Part shown: one piece after another, positions 17,144 through 28,450 of the stretch
How positions within the stretch are numbered: the first letter of the stretch is position 1
Layout: every line of letters starts with the position of its first letter
Origin: Tsuneonella aeria
GTDB taxonomy: Bacteria > Pseudomonadota > Alphaproteobacteria > Sphingomonadales > Sphingomonadaceae
Length of the DNA: 64,000 nucleotides
NCBI RefSeq assembly: GCF_009827495.1
Contig: NZ_WTZA01000001.1
Coordinates: 310,001 to 374,000 of the forward strand
Reading direction: 5' to 3'
Program-made: the position numbers and the translations under genes
The notes under the pieces: generated by a model
What the model was told of the DNA's origin: nothing
Databases searched by the model: none
Seen by the model: the letters and a program-made list of their open reading frames with translations, nothing else

Positions 17144-17523
17144 CAGTCGCGCTCCTCACGGTCGCGACGCGGCTTGCGATCGCGGTCTCCACGTTCGCGG
17201 TCGCCCTTGCGCATCATCACGCTGGGGCCGCTCTCATGCTCGTCGACACGCACGGTCAGGTAACGGATCACGTCTTCGTTGATCCGGGTCTGACGCTCGA
17301 GCTCGGCAACGACGGAGCCGGGCCCCTCGATGTTGAGCATGACGTAGTGCGCCTTGCGGTTGCGGTCGATCTTGTAGGCGAGGTTCTTGAGACCCCAGGT
17401 CTCGGTCTTGGTCACCTTGCCGTCGTTCGCTTCGACGATTTCGGTGGCCGTCGCGGCCAATGCATCGACCTGAGCCTGGCTCAGATCCTGGCGCGCGAGA
17501 AAGATGTGCTCGTACAGAGCCAT
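17143..17523 (-). CDS. rpsF: 30S ribosomal protein S6
   Basis: 126 residues beginning [20 protein letters not shown], with [21 protein letters not shown] in the core and a basic tail ([20 protein letters not shown]) at the C-terminus that lacks the E. coli-type polyglutamate motif. The frame is open upstream to 17826, but that part is not conserved. A promoter-like CTTGCT with CTAAGG 16 bases downstream is visible on the minus strand near 17640–17670, in the region shared with the divergent gene at 17721. Confidence 0.95.
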   Translation of the reverse strand: MALYEHIFLARQDLSQAQVDALAATATEIVEANDGKVTKTETWGLKNLAYKIDRNRKAHYVMLNIEGPGSVVAELERQTRINEDVIRYLTVRVDEHESGPSVMMRKGDRERGDRDRKPRRDREERD

Positions 17524-17720
17524 ATTCTTACGTCCTTGTCCATGCCGATCGCTGGCTTGTCCCGCGCGGATCGCAGGGGCCCCTCCGGCTTTCTTGATTT
17601 CCCGCCCCCGGCTTGCGCATTGATTGCGGAAAGCGGGGCCCTTAGCCGGATCGGGCACAAAAGCAAGTCTTGTGCGCTTGTCGCCTGGCGGGCACTTGGC
17701 CCGCGAGTGGGGAGATACGC

Positions 17721-18659
17721 ATGGCCGGTGGTCTGGTTGCGCTGCTTGACGACGTTTCGGTAATCGCGCGCGCGGCTGCCGCCTCGATAGACGATGTGGG
17801 AATTGCGGCCAGCAGGGCCGGCGCAAAGGCGGCCGGCGTGGTGATCGACGATGCGGCCGTGACGCCAGCCTATGTCACCGGCTTCACGCCAGACCGCGAA
17901 TTGCCGATCATCTGGCGCATCGCGCGGGGCAGTCTCAAGAACAAGCTGGTGATCCTGCTGCCGATCGCCCTCCTGCTGAGCGAATTCCTGCCATGGGCGA
18001 TAACGCCGCTGCTGATGCTGGGCGGCGCATTCCTCTGCTACGAAGGCGCGGAAAAGGTCATCGAGAAGCTCGGCGGCGCAAAACACGGCGAGACGCTGGA
18101 AGATCCGATCGAGGATCCGGTCGCTTTCGAGAAATCGCGCGTCGCGGGGGCAATCCGCACCGATCTTATCCTCTCGGCGGAAATCATGGCGATCACCCTG
18201 GCCTCGATCGGGCCCGAGACACTGCTTGCGCGCGCGGCGATCCTGGCTGTGGTTGGTATCGGCATCACCCTGGTGGTTTATGGAGTGGTCGGACTTATCG
18301 TGAAGATGGACGATGTCGGCCTCCATCTGACTCACCGTTCCTCCGCTTCCGCTCAAAAGGTCGGGCGGGGATTGCTGCTGGCGATGCCCAAGGTCCTGAC
18401 TCTGCTTTCGGTGGTCGGCACCGTTGCCATGCTATGGGTGGGCGGGGGGATCATCCTCCACGGCCTATACGAGCTGGGCGTCCCGGGGCCCGAGCACCTG
18501 GTGGAAGTGATGCGCCACGCGGTGGAGGCTGCCTCCGGCGCGCTCGGCGGCATCCTCGGGTGGATGACTTACGCTGCGCTTTCAGCCCTGGTGGGGCTGA
18601 TCCTGGGGGCGATCATCGTGTTCGTTCTGCACAAGGTGCTGAAGGTGGGCGCCCACTAG
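17721..18659 (+). CDS. DUF808 (YedI-like) inner-membrane protein
   Basis: 312 residues. The start [20 protein letters not shown] matches the family N-terminus and has GGGGAG 5 bases upstream. The family pattern continues with [27 protein letters not shown], then [17 protein letters not shown], and several hydrophobic helices ([11 protein letters not shown] region, [41 protein letters not shown] and a final [18 protein letters not shown]). Function is unknown; E. coli YedI is the best-known relative. Its stop overlaps the stop of the convergent ligase gene. Confidence 0.9.
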   Translation: MAGGLVALLDDVSVIARAAAASIDDVGIAASRAGAKAAGVVIDDAAVTPAYVTGFTPDRELPIIWRIARGSLKNKLVILLPIALLLSEFLPWAITPLLMLGGAFLCYEGAEKVIEKLGGAKHGETLEDPIEDPVAFEKSRVAGAIRTDLILSAEIMAITLASIGPETLLARAAILAVVGIGITLVVYGVVGLIVKMDDVGLHLTHRSSASAQKVGRGLLLAMPKVLTLLSVVGTVAMLWVGGGIILHGLYELGVPGPEHLVEVMRHAVEAASGALGGILGWMTYAALSALVGLILGAIIVFVLHKVLKVGAH

Positions 18660-20074
18660 CCCAGGCGGGCGAGAAGGTCGCTTGCAAAGGCGCTCAGCGT
18701 ATCGTCCCGTGCGCCCATGACCACGATGCGGTCTCCGGGTCGGGCGAGGGCCGCGACCCGCTCCGCCACGGCGTCCCGCGTGGGAACATGCTCGGCCCGG
18801 CCGCCGGCCTGTTCGATCAGGCGGACGATCCGTTCAGCGCCCCCGTCACGTTCTACCGTGCCGCCGAAATAGAGCGGATCGCAGATAAACGTCCGATCAT
18901 TTTCGCCGAGCTCGCGGGCGAATGTCTCGGCAAGCTCACCCCCCATCTGGCGCAAGGGTCCGTAGCCGTGGGGCTGGAAGAACGCGAGTACCCGGCCCGG
19001 ATGGCGCCGCAGTGTTCGCAAGGTGGCGGCGCATTTCTCGGGATTGTGGCCGAAATCGTCGATCACGGTGATGCCGGAGTAGGTGGTGCCGACGATATCG
19101 AAACGCCGGGCAAGGCCCTTGAACGATGCCATCGCGGCGGCCGCTTCTTCGGGCCGGACCCCCGCCGCCGACGCACCGGCGATCGCTGCCAGCGCGTTGG
19201 AAAGGTTGTGCCGCCCGGGCATGGCCACCCGGATCGCGTGACGTGAACCGTCGCGGCGGTCGACGATCTGCGCCGCGATCGATGTGGCGGTTTCGACGAT
19301 CGAGCCCGCTTCGACGAACAGGTCCGCGTCCGTATGGTCGACGGCAAAGCTGGTCACCCCGCCGAGGGCGCCGGCGAGCGCGCGGGCTTCCGGATCGTCG
19401 AAATTCACGGCGCGCCGCGCGGATGCCTGGAGGTAGTCCGCGAACAGGACGCGCAGTTCCGCCATGCTCTTGTGATCGAGGCTGACGTTGAGCAGCACCC
19501 CGACCTCCGGGCGATAGAGCGCGATGGACCCGTCGCTCTCGTCCACTTCGCTGACGTAGGTGTCGCGGCCGCCAACGTGCGCGCTCGCGAAGGGATCGGC
19601 GGCGGTGGCAAAGTTCTTCATCACCGCGCCGTTCATGATCGTCGGAGCGCGGCCGGCGCAGTGCAGGATCCATCCGAGCATGGCCGTGACAGTGGACTTG
19701 CCGCTGGTGCCGGCGATCGCGATGCCCGTCCCGGCCGCGTTCAACAGGGCGGCGTTGAGCTCCGCCCGCGACATCCGCTCGCAACCAAGCTCGCGCGCCT
19801 TGGCGATCTCCGGCACGGTGTCCTCGACTGCGGCGCTCGCTACGACGATCTGGTCGGGGGATGTCACCCCGCTTCCGTCCTGCGGGAAAAGGTCGAAACC
19901 GTTCTCCGCCAGCCAGGCGAACTTTTCGGGCGTGCGCCCCTGATCGTGGCTGCGGTCCGAACCCGCCACCGTTCCTCCCAGGCCGCGAACGATCTGGGCC
20001 AAGGGCAGCATGCCTGACCCGCCGATGCCGCAGAAGAACCAGGGGCGGGCCGCGATGTCGATGAAACTGTGCAT
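18656..20074 (-). CDS. mpl: Mur ligase family protein, probably Mpl (tripeptide:UDP-MurNAc ligase)
   Basis: 472 residues. The N-terminal Rossmann domain starts FFCGIGGSGMLPLAQIVRGL, the ATP P-loop is IAGTSGKSTVTAMLGWI near residue 120, and VLLNVSLDHKSM plus VIDDFGHNPEKCAATL (family DYAHHP-like position) follow. MurC and Mpl are close relatives; the short form and the divergent neighbour encoding an LD-carboxypeptidase favour Mpl, which reattaches recycled L-Ala-D-Glu-DAP to UDP-MurNAc. MurC would usually lie in a dcw cluster, absent here. The unusual GTSGKST for GTHGKTT is notable. Confidence 0.75.
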   Translation of the reverse strand: MHSFIDIAARPWFFCGIGGSGMLPLAQIVRGLGGTVAGSDRSHDQGRTPEKFAWLAENGFDLFPQDGSGVTSPDQIVVASAAVEDTVPEIAKARELGCERMSRAELNAALLNAAGTGIAIAGTSGKSTVTAMLGWILHCAGRAPTIMNGAVMKNFATAADPFASAHVGGRDTYVSEVDESDGSIALYRPEVGVLLNVSLDHKSMAELRVLFADYLQASARRAVNFDDPEARALAGALGGVTSFAVDHTDADLFVEAGSIVETATSIAAQIVDRRDGSRHAIRVAMPGRHNLSNALAAIAGASAAGVRPEEAAAAMASFKGLARRFDIVGTTYSGITVIDDFGHNPEKCAATLRTLRRHPGRVLAFFQPHGYGPLRQMGGELAETFARELGENDRTFICDPLYFGGTVERDGGAERIVRLIEQAGGRAEHVPTRDAVAERVAALARPGDRIVVMGARDDTLSAFASDLLARLG

Positions 20075-20135
20075 GATCGGCGGCGACGATTAGGCGGGGA
20101 TGTGCGCGATGGGAAGCGCTGCTAAGGCTGGCGCG

Positions 20136-20963
20136 ATGACCCGCGTCGCCATTTGCGCCCCAGCCACCCCGATCACCCGCGATGTGGCCGCCGAGGTTAC
20201 AGCATTGGCGGCATCCGAGTTTCCCGCGCTGGATCTGGACTTTCACGAACAGTGCTTCGCGCAGGAAGGCCATTTCGCCGGGCCGGATGCCTTGCGCCTT
20301 TCCGCGCTGCTCGAATGCGCCAACGATCCGTCGGCAGAAGCGGTCTGGTTCGCGAAGGGCGGCTACGGCTCCAACCGGATAGCATCGGAAGCTGTCACCG
20401 GCCTGGGTGCGAACGCGCGCGGCAAGACCTTCATGGGGTATTCCGACTGCGGCTTCCTGCTGGCGGCCCTGTACCGCGAAAGGATCGGCCGGCCCGTGCA
20501 CGGTCCGATGCCGCTCGACATCCGGCGGGACGGCGGGAGCGAGGCGATCCGGCGCGCACTACAATGGTTTTCCAGCGATGCCGCCGGCCAGGAACCGCGT
20601 CTGGATGGCCGGCCCACGGTCGCGTTCAACCTGATGACGCTGGCGACGCTCATCGGCACGCCGCTGATGCCCGACTTGCGCGGACACGTCGTCATAGTCG
20701 AGGAAGTCGCCGAGCACCTCTACGCGATCGACCGGTTGTTCTTCCACGTCGCGGCGAACCTGACGGGGGTCGCCGGCATCCGTCTCGGCATGGTCACCGC
20801 GGTGCCTGAGAACGACCGGCCCTTCGGCAGCGAGGCGGAGGACATCGCGCGTTACTGGTGCGAGCGCGCGTCCATCCCCTACCTCGGCCGCGCAGAAGTC
20901 GGCCATCATGCAGCCAACCGGATCGTGCCCTTCGGCCTTGCGGCGCCCGCCCGGCGCGCATAG
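20136..20963 (+). CDS. ldcA: LD-carboxypeptidase (S66 family)
   Basis: 275 residues from the ATG giving MTRVAICAPATPITRDVAAE; 20100 is an alternative start with a non-conserved leader. S66 enzymes remove the terminal D-Ala from tetrapeptides, producing the tripeptide used by Mpl. The Ser-Glu-His triad is visible: nucleophile Ser in FMGYSDCGFL, Glu in VIVEEVAEHLYAIDRL, and His in VGHHAANRIVPFG near the C-terminus; WFAKGGYGSNRI is also family-typical. No signal peptide is seen, so it acts in the cytoplasm. It is divergent from the mpl-like gene, with 61 bases between their starts. Confidence 0.9.
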   Translation: MTRVAICAPATPITRDVAAEVTALAASEFPALDLDFHEQCFAQEGHFAGPDALRLSALLECANDPSAEAVWFAKGGYGSNRIASEAVTGLGANARGKTFMGYSDCGFLLAALYRERIGRPVHGPMPLDIRRDGGSEAIRRALQWFSSDAAGQEPRLDGRPTVAFNLMTLATLIGTPLMPDLRGHVVIVEEVAEHLYAIDRLFFHVAANLTGVAGIRLGMVTAVPENDRPFGSEAEDIARYWCERASIPYLGRAEVGHHAANRIVPFGLAAPARRA

Positions 20964-20989
20964 GCGGCGGTCGCAAAGAGGAGCATTGC

Positions 20990-21928
20990 ATGAAAGCGTT
21001 CGTCTTCCCCGGCCAGGGGAGCCAGAAAGTGGGCATGGGCGTGGAACTGGCCGCCGCCAGCGCGGCCGCGCGCGAGGTTTTCCAGGAAGTCGACGACGCG
21101 CTTTCCCAGAAACTGTTCGCGATCATGGCGGATGGGCCGGACGATGCGCTCACGCTCACCGAAAACGCCCAGCCGGCGATAATGGCCCACGCGATCGCGG
21201 TTCTGCGGGTGCTGGAGAAAGAGGGGGGCGTCGCGCTCGATTCCGTGGCGGACTGCGTGGCCGGACATTCGCTCGGAGAATACACGGCGCTGTGCGCGGC
21301 GGGCGCGTTCACGCTGGCGGACACGGCGCGGCTGCTGAAGCTGCGCGGGCAGGCCATGCAGGCGGCGGTTCCGGTGGGCGTGGGGGCGATGTGCGCGTTG
21401 CTCGGCGCCGATCTCGAAAAGGCGCAAGCGCTGGCCGATGCTGCTGCCGAAGGGCAGGTCTGCCAGGTCGCGAACGACAACGATCCCACGCAGGTCGTCC
21501 TCTCCGGACACCGCGAAGCCATCGAGCGCGCGGTTGCGCTGGCGAAGGGTCACGGGATTAAGCGCGGCGTCGTGCTGCCCGTTTCGGCACCTTTTCACTG
21601 CGCGTTGATGCAGCCAGCAGCCGATGCGATGGCCGAAGCGCTGGAACGCACGCCGCCCCGGCCGTTCCGCGTGCCGCTCTACGCCAACGTCACGGCCGGT
21701 CAGGTCACCGATCCTGCAGAGGAACGCGGATTGCTCGTCAATCAGGTGTGCGGCCGGGTGCGCTGGCGCGAGAGCGTGCTGGCCATGCAGGCATCGGGCG
21801 TCGACACGTTCGTCGAACTGGGCGGAAAGGTGCTCGGTCCCATGATCGGGCGCAGCGCGCCTGATGTTGTGACAAGGAGCGTGGTGACAATGGCCGATAT
21901 CGAAGCTTTGGCGAAGGAGATCGCGTGA
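20990..21928 (+). CDS. fabD: Malonyl-CoA:ACP transacylase
   Basis: 312 residues. It loads malonyl groups on acyl carrier protein for fatty acid synthesis. The start MKAFVFPGQGSQKVGMGVEL is canonical, preceded by AGAGGAG. The nucleophile is Ser94 in VAGHSLGEYTAL, the partner His lies in VSAPFHCALMQPA near residue 205, and GGKVLGPMIGR closes the protein. It overlaps the start region of fabG (GTGATG at 21925–21930). Confidence 0.96.
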   Translation: MKAFVFPGQGSQKVGMGVELAAASAAAREVFQEVDDALSQKLFAIMADGPDDALTLTENAQPAIMAHAIAVLRVLEKEGGVALDSVADCVAGHSLGEYTALCAAGAFTLADTARLLKLRGQAMQAAVPVGVGAMCALLGADLEKAQALADAAAEGQVCQVANDNDPTQVVLSGHREAIERAVALAKGHGIKRGVVLPVSAPFHCALMQPAADAMAEALERTPPRPFRVPLYANVTAGQVTDPAEERGLLVNQVCGRVRWRESVLAMQASGVDTFVELGGKVLGPMIGRSAPDVVTRSVVTMADIEALAKEIA

Positions 21929-22680
21929 TGTTCAACCTCCAGGGCATGACCGCGCTGGTCACGGGCGCGAGCGGCGGCATTGGTTCGGCCATAGCGTATG
22001 CGCTGGCGCGGCAGGGCGCGCGCCTCGCCCTGTCCGGCTCCAACGGCGAGAAGCTGCGGGTCTTTCGCGAGCAGCTCAATCGCGAGATCGGCGGCGATCA
22101 CGTGGAGATCACCTGCGATCTGTCGAACACCGCCCAGGTCGAGGAGTTGATCCCCGCCGCGATGGATACGTTCGGCAAGCTCGATATCCTCGTCAACAAC
22201 GCCGGTATCACGCGCGACAACCTCGTCATGCGGATGAAGGACGAGGAATGGGACGCGGTGATCCGGGTCAACCTTGAGGCGGCGTTCCGCCTCATGCGCG
22301 GCGCGGCCAAGCCCATGATGAAGGCACGATTCGGCCGCATCGTCACCATTACCAGCGTCGTCGGCGCGACCGGCAACCCGGGGCAGGCGAACTACGCGGC
22401 GGCCAAGGGCGGGCTGACCGCAATGTCCAAGGCGATGGCGCAGGAACTGGCGAGCCGCGGGATCACCGTGAACTGCGTGGCGCCCGGCTTCATCCGCACC
22501 GCCATGACCGACACGCTGCCCGATGCGCAGAAGGATGCCCTCAATGCGCGCATCCCCATGGGACGCATGGGCGAGGGCGAGGATATCGGCGCAGCCGTCG
22601 CCTATCTTTCGTCGCGCGAAGCAGGATATGTCACCGGCCAGACCTTGCATGTGAACGGCGGGATGGCGATGATCTCGTGA
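21928..22680 (+). CDS. fabG: 3-oxoacyl-ACP reductase
   Basis: 250 residues. It reduces 3-ketoacyl-ACP with NADPH. The start ATG at 21928 overlaps the fabD stop (TGATG) and has AAGGAG at 21914–21919, a better spacing than the GTG three bases earlier. SDR motifs in order: TGASGGIGSAIA (cofactor), NNAGITRDNLVMRMKDEEW, catalytic Ser in ITSVVGATGNPGQ, Tyr and Lys in NYAAAKGGL, and the ending YVTGQTLHVNGGMAMIS. A fabD-fabG pair without acpP following is seen; dnaN comes next, 168 bases on. Confidence 0.96.
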   Translation: MFNLQGMTALVTGASGGIGSAIAYALARQGARLALSGSNGEKLRVFREQLNREIGGDHVEITCDLSNTAQVEELIPAAMDTFGKLDILVNNAGITRDNLVMRMKDEEWDAVIRVNLEAAFRLMRGAAKPMMKARFGRIVTITSVVGATGNPGQANYAAAKGGLTAMSKAMAQELASRGITVNCVAPGFIRTAMTDTLPDAQKDALNARIPMGRMGEGEDIGAAVAYLSSREAGYVTGQTLHVNGGMAMIS

Positions 22681-22848
22681 GGTGGCGTTATCCCCAAGGA
22701 ATCTGCGCCGCGCCGCTGTGATCGCCGCGATCATCCTTGTGCGGTGCGGTCCCCCCGCTAAGGATAATCGCGAATTTCCGGCGCTCGCGGGCGATTCCGG
22801 CCCCGGATAGGCAGACGGGCGCGCACGGAGGGATAAGAGTAGGAACCG

Positions 22849-23976
22849 ATGAAGGCGACGATCGAACGCGCGACACTGCTGCGCTGCCTGTCCCACGTGC
22901 AGTCGGTGGTTGAACGCCGCAACACGATTCCCATCCTCTCGAACGTGCTGATCGACGCCTCCGACGGCGGCTCGCTCAAAGTCATGGCGACCGACCTCGA
23001 CCTGCAGGTCGTCGAACAGATGGCGGCCGCTTCGGTCGAGGGTGCGGGCGCCGTGACGGTATCCGCCCACCTGTTGTTCGACATCGCGCGCAAGCTGCCG
23101 GAAGGAAGCCAGGTCAGCCTGGAGACGGCGGACAACCGCATGACGGTGAAGGCCGGGCGCAGCCGCTTCTCTCTGCCCACCTTGCCGCGTGACGATTTCC
23201 CGGTGATTGTCGAAGGCGATCTGCCGACCAGCTTCGAATTGCCGGCCAAGACGCTGGCGGAACTGATCGACCGCACCCGGTTCGCCATCTCCACCGAAGA
23301 AACCCGCTACTACCTCAACGGGATTTTCCTCCACGTGTCGGACGAGGCGCAACCGGTGCTCAAGGCGGCCGCGACCGACGGCCACCGGCTCGCGCGGTTC
23401 ACCTTGCCCCGCCCGGAAGGCGCCGATGGGATGCCCGACGTGATCGTACCGCGCAAATGCGTGGCGGAACTCCGCAAGCTGCTGGAAGAATCCCTCGACG
23501 GCAACGTCCAGATCGACCTGTCGGCCAGCAAGATCCGCTTCACCCTGGGCGGGGAGGGCGGCGTTGTCCTGACCAGCAAGCTGATCGACGGGACGTTCCC
23601 TGATTATTCGCGGGTGATCCCCACCGCGAACGACAAGCTGCTGAAGCTCGATCCGCGGTCGTTCTACCAGGGCGTGGACCGCGTGGCGACGATCGCCACG
23701 GAAAAAACGCGCGCGGTGAAGATGGGGTTGGAAAGCGACAAGGTGACGCTGTCCGTGACCTCGCCCGACAACGGCACCGCGGCGGAGGAAGTGCCCGCCG
23801 ACTACCGGGCCGAAGGGATGGAGATCGGCTTCAACGCCAATTACCTGAAGGACATTCTCCACCAGATCGATGGCGACACGGTGGAACTGCACCTGGCCGA
23901 CCCTGGCGCCCCGACGCTGATCCGCCAGGATGAAAAGAGCCCGGCGCTCTACGTCCTCATGCCGATGCGGGTCTGA
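22849..23976 (+). CDS. dnaN: DNA polymerase III beta clamp
   Basis: 375 residues, normal for the sliding clamp. It begins MKATIERATLLRCLSHVQSV and has VVERRNTIPILSNVLIDASD, the classical second-strand motif. Three repeated clamp domains are apparent, and the C-terminus PALYVLMPMRV is the expected hydrophobic-cleft edge. It is separated from dnaA and recF here, unlike the ancestral dnaA-dnaN-recF order. The 168-base upstream gap holds three TTATCC cores (22688, and inverted at 22762 and 22831). Confidence 0.97.
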   Translation: MKATIERATLLRCLSHVQSVVERRNTIPILSNVLIDASDGGSLKVMATDLDLQVVEQMAAASVEGAGAVTVSAHLLFDIARKLPEGSQVSLETADNRMTVKAGRSRFSLPTLPRDDFPVIVEGDLPTSFELPAKTLAELIDRTRFAISTEETRYYLNGIFLHVSDEAQPVLKAAATDGHRLARFTLPRPEGADGMPDVIVPRKCVAELRKLLEESLDGNVQIDLSASKIRFTLGGEGGVVLTSKLIDGTFPDYSRVIPTANDKLLKLDPRSFYQGVDRVATIATEKTRAVKMGLESDKVTLSVTSPDNGTAAEEVPADYRAEGMEIGFNANYLKDILHQIDGDTVELHLADPGAPTLIRQDEKSPALYVLMPMRV

Positions 23977-23988
23977 GGACGGGGCCGG

Positions 23989-24816
23989 TCAGCCTGCGGG
24001 GCGCCACGGCCTCACCAGGCGGTACAGTTTCACCAGAACGTCCCGCCCCCAGCGCAGCGGGCCGAGCGCGAGGTTTTCGGTTATCCATCGGCGTGCCGAA
24101 ACCCTGGGGGCAGGGCCGATGACGGACGGGGGAAATCGTCCCGCCTCCACGTCGGTCAGCAGTCGCCCGCGGACGCGATTGGATACGTTGGTGTCATGTA
24201 CCACCTGCAGCCAGGCCGGGGGCCCGCGTTCCTGAAGGATCGGAACGTGCTTGACCATCTCCATGTGATTGATGGTGTTCCCGGTACGCAGCGATGGCGT
24301 GTCGTGTTCCACCAGGTTGGTGAACGCGCTCGACCGGTGCCGATGAAGGTAACGCATGCCATCGCGCAGCACGATCCCGCTGGTGAAATTGATCGCGTAA
24401 GGCGGTGCCCGGCCGGCAGACGCCACCGCCATTTTCACGCGCGCGACGTAATCCACGGCGATCCCGTCATCGCTGTCCAGGTTTGAGGTGACGACCAGGC
24501 GGCCGGGTTGCGGCGGTCCGATAACGGAGCGGGTGAAAGCCGCCCATTTGCCGTGCGGGAACATGGGTGTGAAAACGGCGCGGAATGGGAACACCGCCTG
24601 CGCCGCGACGATACGCGCGCGGGCATCATCGCCGGTCTCGTCGTCGAACAATACTATCCAGTCGAAATCCGGGTCGGTTTGGGCGGCGACGCTGGGCAGG
24701 CAATATCGTTCGAAAAGGTCGAACCGCCCGGCGAGCCACGCTGGATCGGACCGCAGCGTCTGTTCGCGCCCCGGGGTCGCCAGGTTGAAACGGGTCAGGA
24801 TGACGTGGCTGATCAT
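23989..24816 (-). CDS. Rhamnosyltransferase-like glycosyltransferase
   Basis: 275 residues. Features of the putative rhamnosyltransferase family: MISHVILTRFNL at the start, FERYCLPSVAAQTDPDFDWI near 35–55, LFDDETG, and the metal-binding-like VVTSNLDSDDGIAVDYV near 110. A GT-A fold using nucleotide sugar is probable; the acceptor is unknown. It has no signal peptide or membrane helix. It sits alone between dnaN (convergent, 12 bases between stops) and the reductase gene on its own strand, so a polysaccharide cluster is not evident. Confidence 0.75.
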   Translation of the reverse strand: MISHVILTRFNLATPGREQTLRSDPAWLAGRFDLFERYCLPSVAAQTDPDFDWIVLFDDETGDDARARIVAAQAVFPFRAVFTPMFPHGKWAAFTRSVIGPPQPGRLVVTSNLDSDDGIAVDYVARVKMAVASAGRAPPYAINFTSGIVLRDGMRYLHRHRSSAFTNLVEHDTPSLRTGNTINHMEMVKHVPILQERGPPAWLQVVHDTNVSNRVRGRLLTDVEAGRFPPSVIGPAPRVSARRWITENLALGPLRWGRDVLVKLYRLVRPWRPAG

Positions 24817-24862
24817 CGCGGCCGGTTAGTGCTCGCGGGATAGCGAGTCGAGTGCGCGCCGA

Positions 24863-26182
24863 TCATCCGCGCGCGCGGATCATGCTTTCGATGTCGACGA
24901 ACTTTTCCCGCGGAGAGCCCGCGCGCGCGGCGCTGGCTTCTGCTTCCTCGATCTTCTTCCAGTCGCGGAAGGTGACGATATCCAGGGCGCGTTCGGCAGC
25001 GAGCCGGTCGAAACCTGCGCGCCCATCCTTCGATGCCGCGCCGATCGCACCGGACGCCAGGTCTTCGGCGATGCGATCGACCACCCCGAACCCGTCGGGC
25101 CGGTTCGTGCCGATCGTTCCTGTCGGCCCCCGCCGCGCCCAACCGACGGCGTACAATCCCGGCAGAATCCGTCCCTCGTCGTTGGGGAACCGTCCCAGCC
25201 GTTCGTCAAACGGGACCCCGGGTATGGGCGAGGAGCGATACCCGATGCACGCGACGACCAGATCGGCCGGGACCACGTATGTTTCGCCAGTTCCAACAGC
25301 GCGCCCGGCGTCCACCACGGTCCGTTCCACCTCCACGCCGCGTACCGTGCCTTCACCGACGATGCGCACGGGGGAGGCGAACATGTCGAAATCGATGGTG
25401 ACCGGCTTCGCGGCACGGTCGGCCTCGGAAAGTGCAGCAAAACTGCGCAGGTGACTGACCGATTTGCGCAGCCCCGGCTCCAGCATGGCATCGTCTCCCT
25501 CGTCGGGAAGATCGGCGGGGTCGACGCGGGGCGCGGCGCGGGAGAGGTGCTGCAGTTCCCCCAGTTCCTTGGGCGTCATCATGATCTGGTGCGGGCCGCG
25601 CCGGCCGACGATGGTGATCGTGGAAACGCACGCATCGCGTAAGGCCGCCAGCGCGTGCGAGACGATATCGCTTCCGGCGAACTCCTCCTCCGTCTTGGCC
25701 AGGATACGCGCAACATCCAGCGCCACGTTGCCCATGCCGATGACGACAGCGTTCGCTCCGGATAGGTCCGGATCGAGATCGGTGAAGGCGGGGTGGCCGT
25801 TATACCAACCGACGAACGCGGCACTGCCAAACACGTTGGCCAGATCCTCGCCCGGCAGGCCGAGCGGCCGATCGTGCGGAGCGCCGGTCGCGAGGATGAT
25901 GGCGTCGTACAGGTCCTGCAGTTCCTCGACCGACACGTCCTCGCCGATCGTTACATTGCCGACGAAGCGGACATTCTCGCTGAGGGCGGTCGCCTCGTAT
26001 CGGCGGCTGACCCCCTTGATCGACTGGTGATCGGGTGCAACCCCGGTCCGGATCAGGCCATAGGGCACCGGCAGCGTATCGAACACGTCCACCCGGACGT
26101 CGTCGCCCCACTTTCTCTGCGCGGCTTCCGCCGTGTAATATCCCGCAGGACCCGAGCCGACGATCGCGAGATGAACGGTCAC
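24863..26182 (-). CDS. FprA-like ferredoxin/adrenodoxin–NADP reductase
   Basis: 439 residues. The FAD site VGSGPAGYYTAEAAQ is at residues 9–23, followed by PVPYGLIRTGVAPDHQSIK, a signature of the adrenodoxin-reductase/mycobacterial FprA group. The NADP motif is VVIGMGNVALDVARIL near 150, with the RRGPHQIMMTPKELGEL segment after it, and the C-terminal WARRGPTGTIGTNRPDG binds nicotinamide. These enzymes shuttle electrons between NADPH and ferredoxins or P450 partners. No ferredoxin gene is adjacent. The start ATG at 26182 lies just before the first Rossmann motif. Confidence 0.9.
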   Translation of the reverse strand: MTVHLAIVGSGPAGYYTAEAAQRKWGDDVRVDVFDTLPVPYGLIRTGVAPDHQSIKGVSRRYEATALSENVRFVGNVTIGEDVSVEELQDLYDAIILATGAPHDRPLGLPGEDLANVFGSAAFVGWYNGHPAFTDLDPDLSGANAVVIGMGNVALDVARILAKTEEEFAGSDIVSHALAALRDACVSTITIVGRRGPHQIMMTPKELGELQHLSRAAPRVDPADLPDEGDDAMLEPGLRKSVSHLRSFAALSEADRAAKPVTIDFDMFASPVRIVGEGTVRGVEVERTVVDAGRAVGTGETYVVPADLVVACIGYRSSPIPGVPFDERLGRFPNDEGRILPGLYAVGWARRGPTGTIGTNRPDGFGVVDRIAEDLASGAIGAASKDGRAGFDRLAAERALDIVTFRDWKKIEEAEASAARAGSPREKFVDIESMIRARG

Positions 26183-26504
26183 GCGGTCTGGCCGCTCCCG
26201 GCCAAGGGGACAATCGCCCGGCGGACGCGTTCAACCATTGGAGGGGCTCGCATGGGTCGATCTCCCGGGCGCTGTTTGATTTGGCAATTCATGCACGGCG
26301 CCCTGTTGCTTGGCAAGCGAGCCATTCGCTGATGCGGCGTGGTCTTGCGCAGCGGCAACGCGCCATCGAAGGGCTGAAGGGAGGGCGGCTGGTGCGGATC
26401 GCCTGGCGCAAAATCGCGCGTGTCCCGGCAAGCGGCGGTTTCCCCCACGTCTGGAACGGCGTGACTGCTGACAGGCCGCCCGCGCGCGGCTAAGGGCGCC
26501 GACG
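26183..26504. other. 322-base divergent intergenic region, no supported gene
   Basis: This gap separates the divergently transcribed reductase and lepA genes. Both strands contain short open frames, but none has an SD plus a recognisable protein. AAGGGCG at 26491 probably serves as the lepA SD. I see no RNA hairpin with a T-tract, and no clear promoter pair. Confidence 0.6.
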
Positions 26505-28322
<1,818 letters not shown>

Positions 28323-28450
28323 TCGCCAGCCATGGTGAAAGCGTTTCCGGGCCCTTCCTGAAACGATTGCCTGAACGCGGGCAGGACAGCGTGGACGAGG
28401 GCGGCAACTTCACTTTGCGTTCACGCGGGCCGGCGTTATAGGCGCGGCCT

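Noticed and set aside
21742..23892. A 716-codon open frame opposite fabG and dnaN
   Set aside because: It covers two clear genes on the other strand, is His/Arg/Ala-biased as expected of GC-rich shadows, and matches no family pattern.
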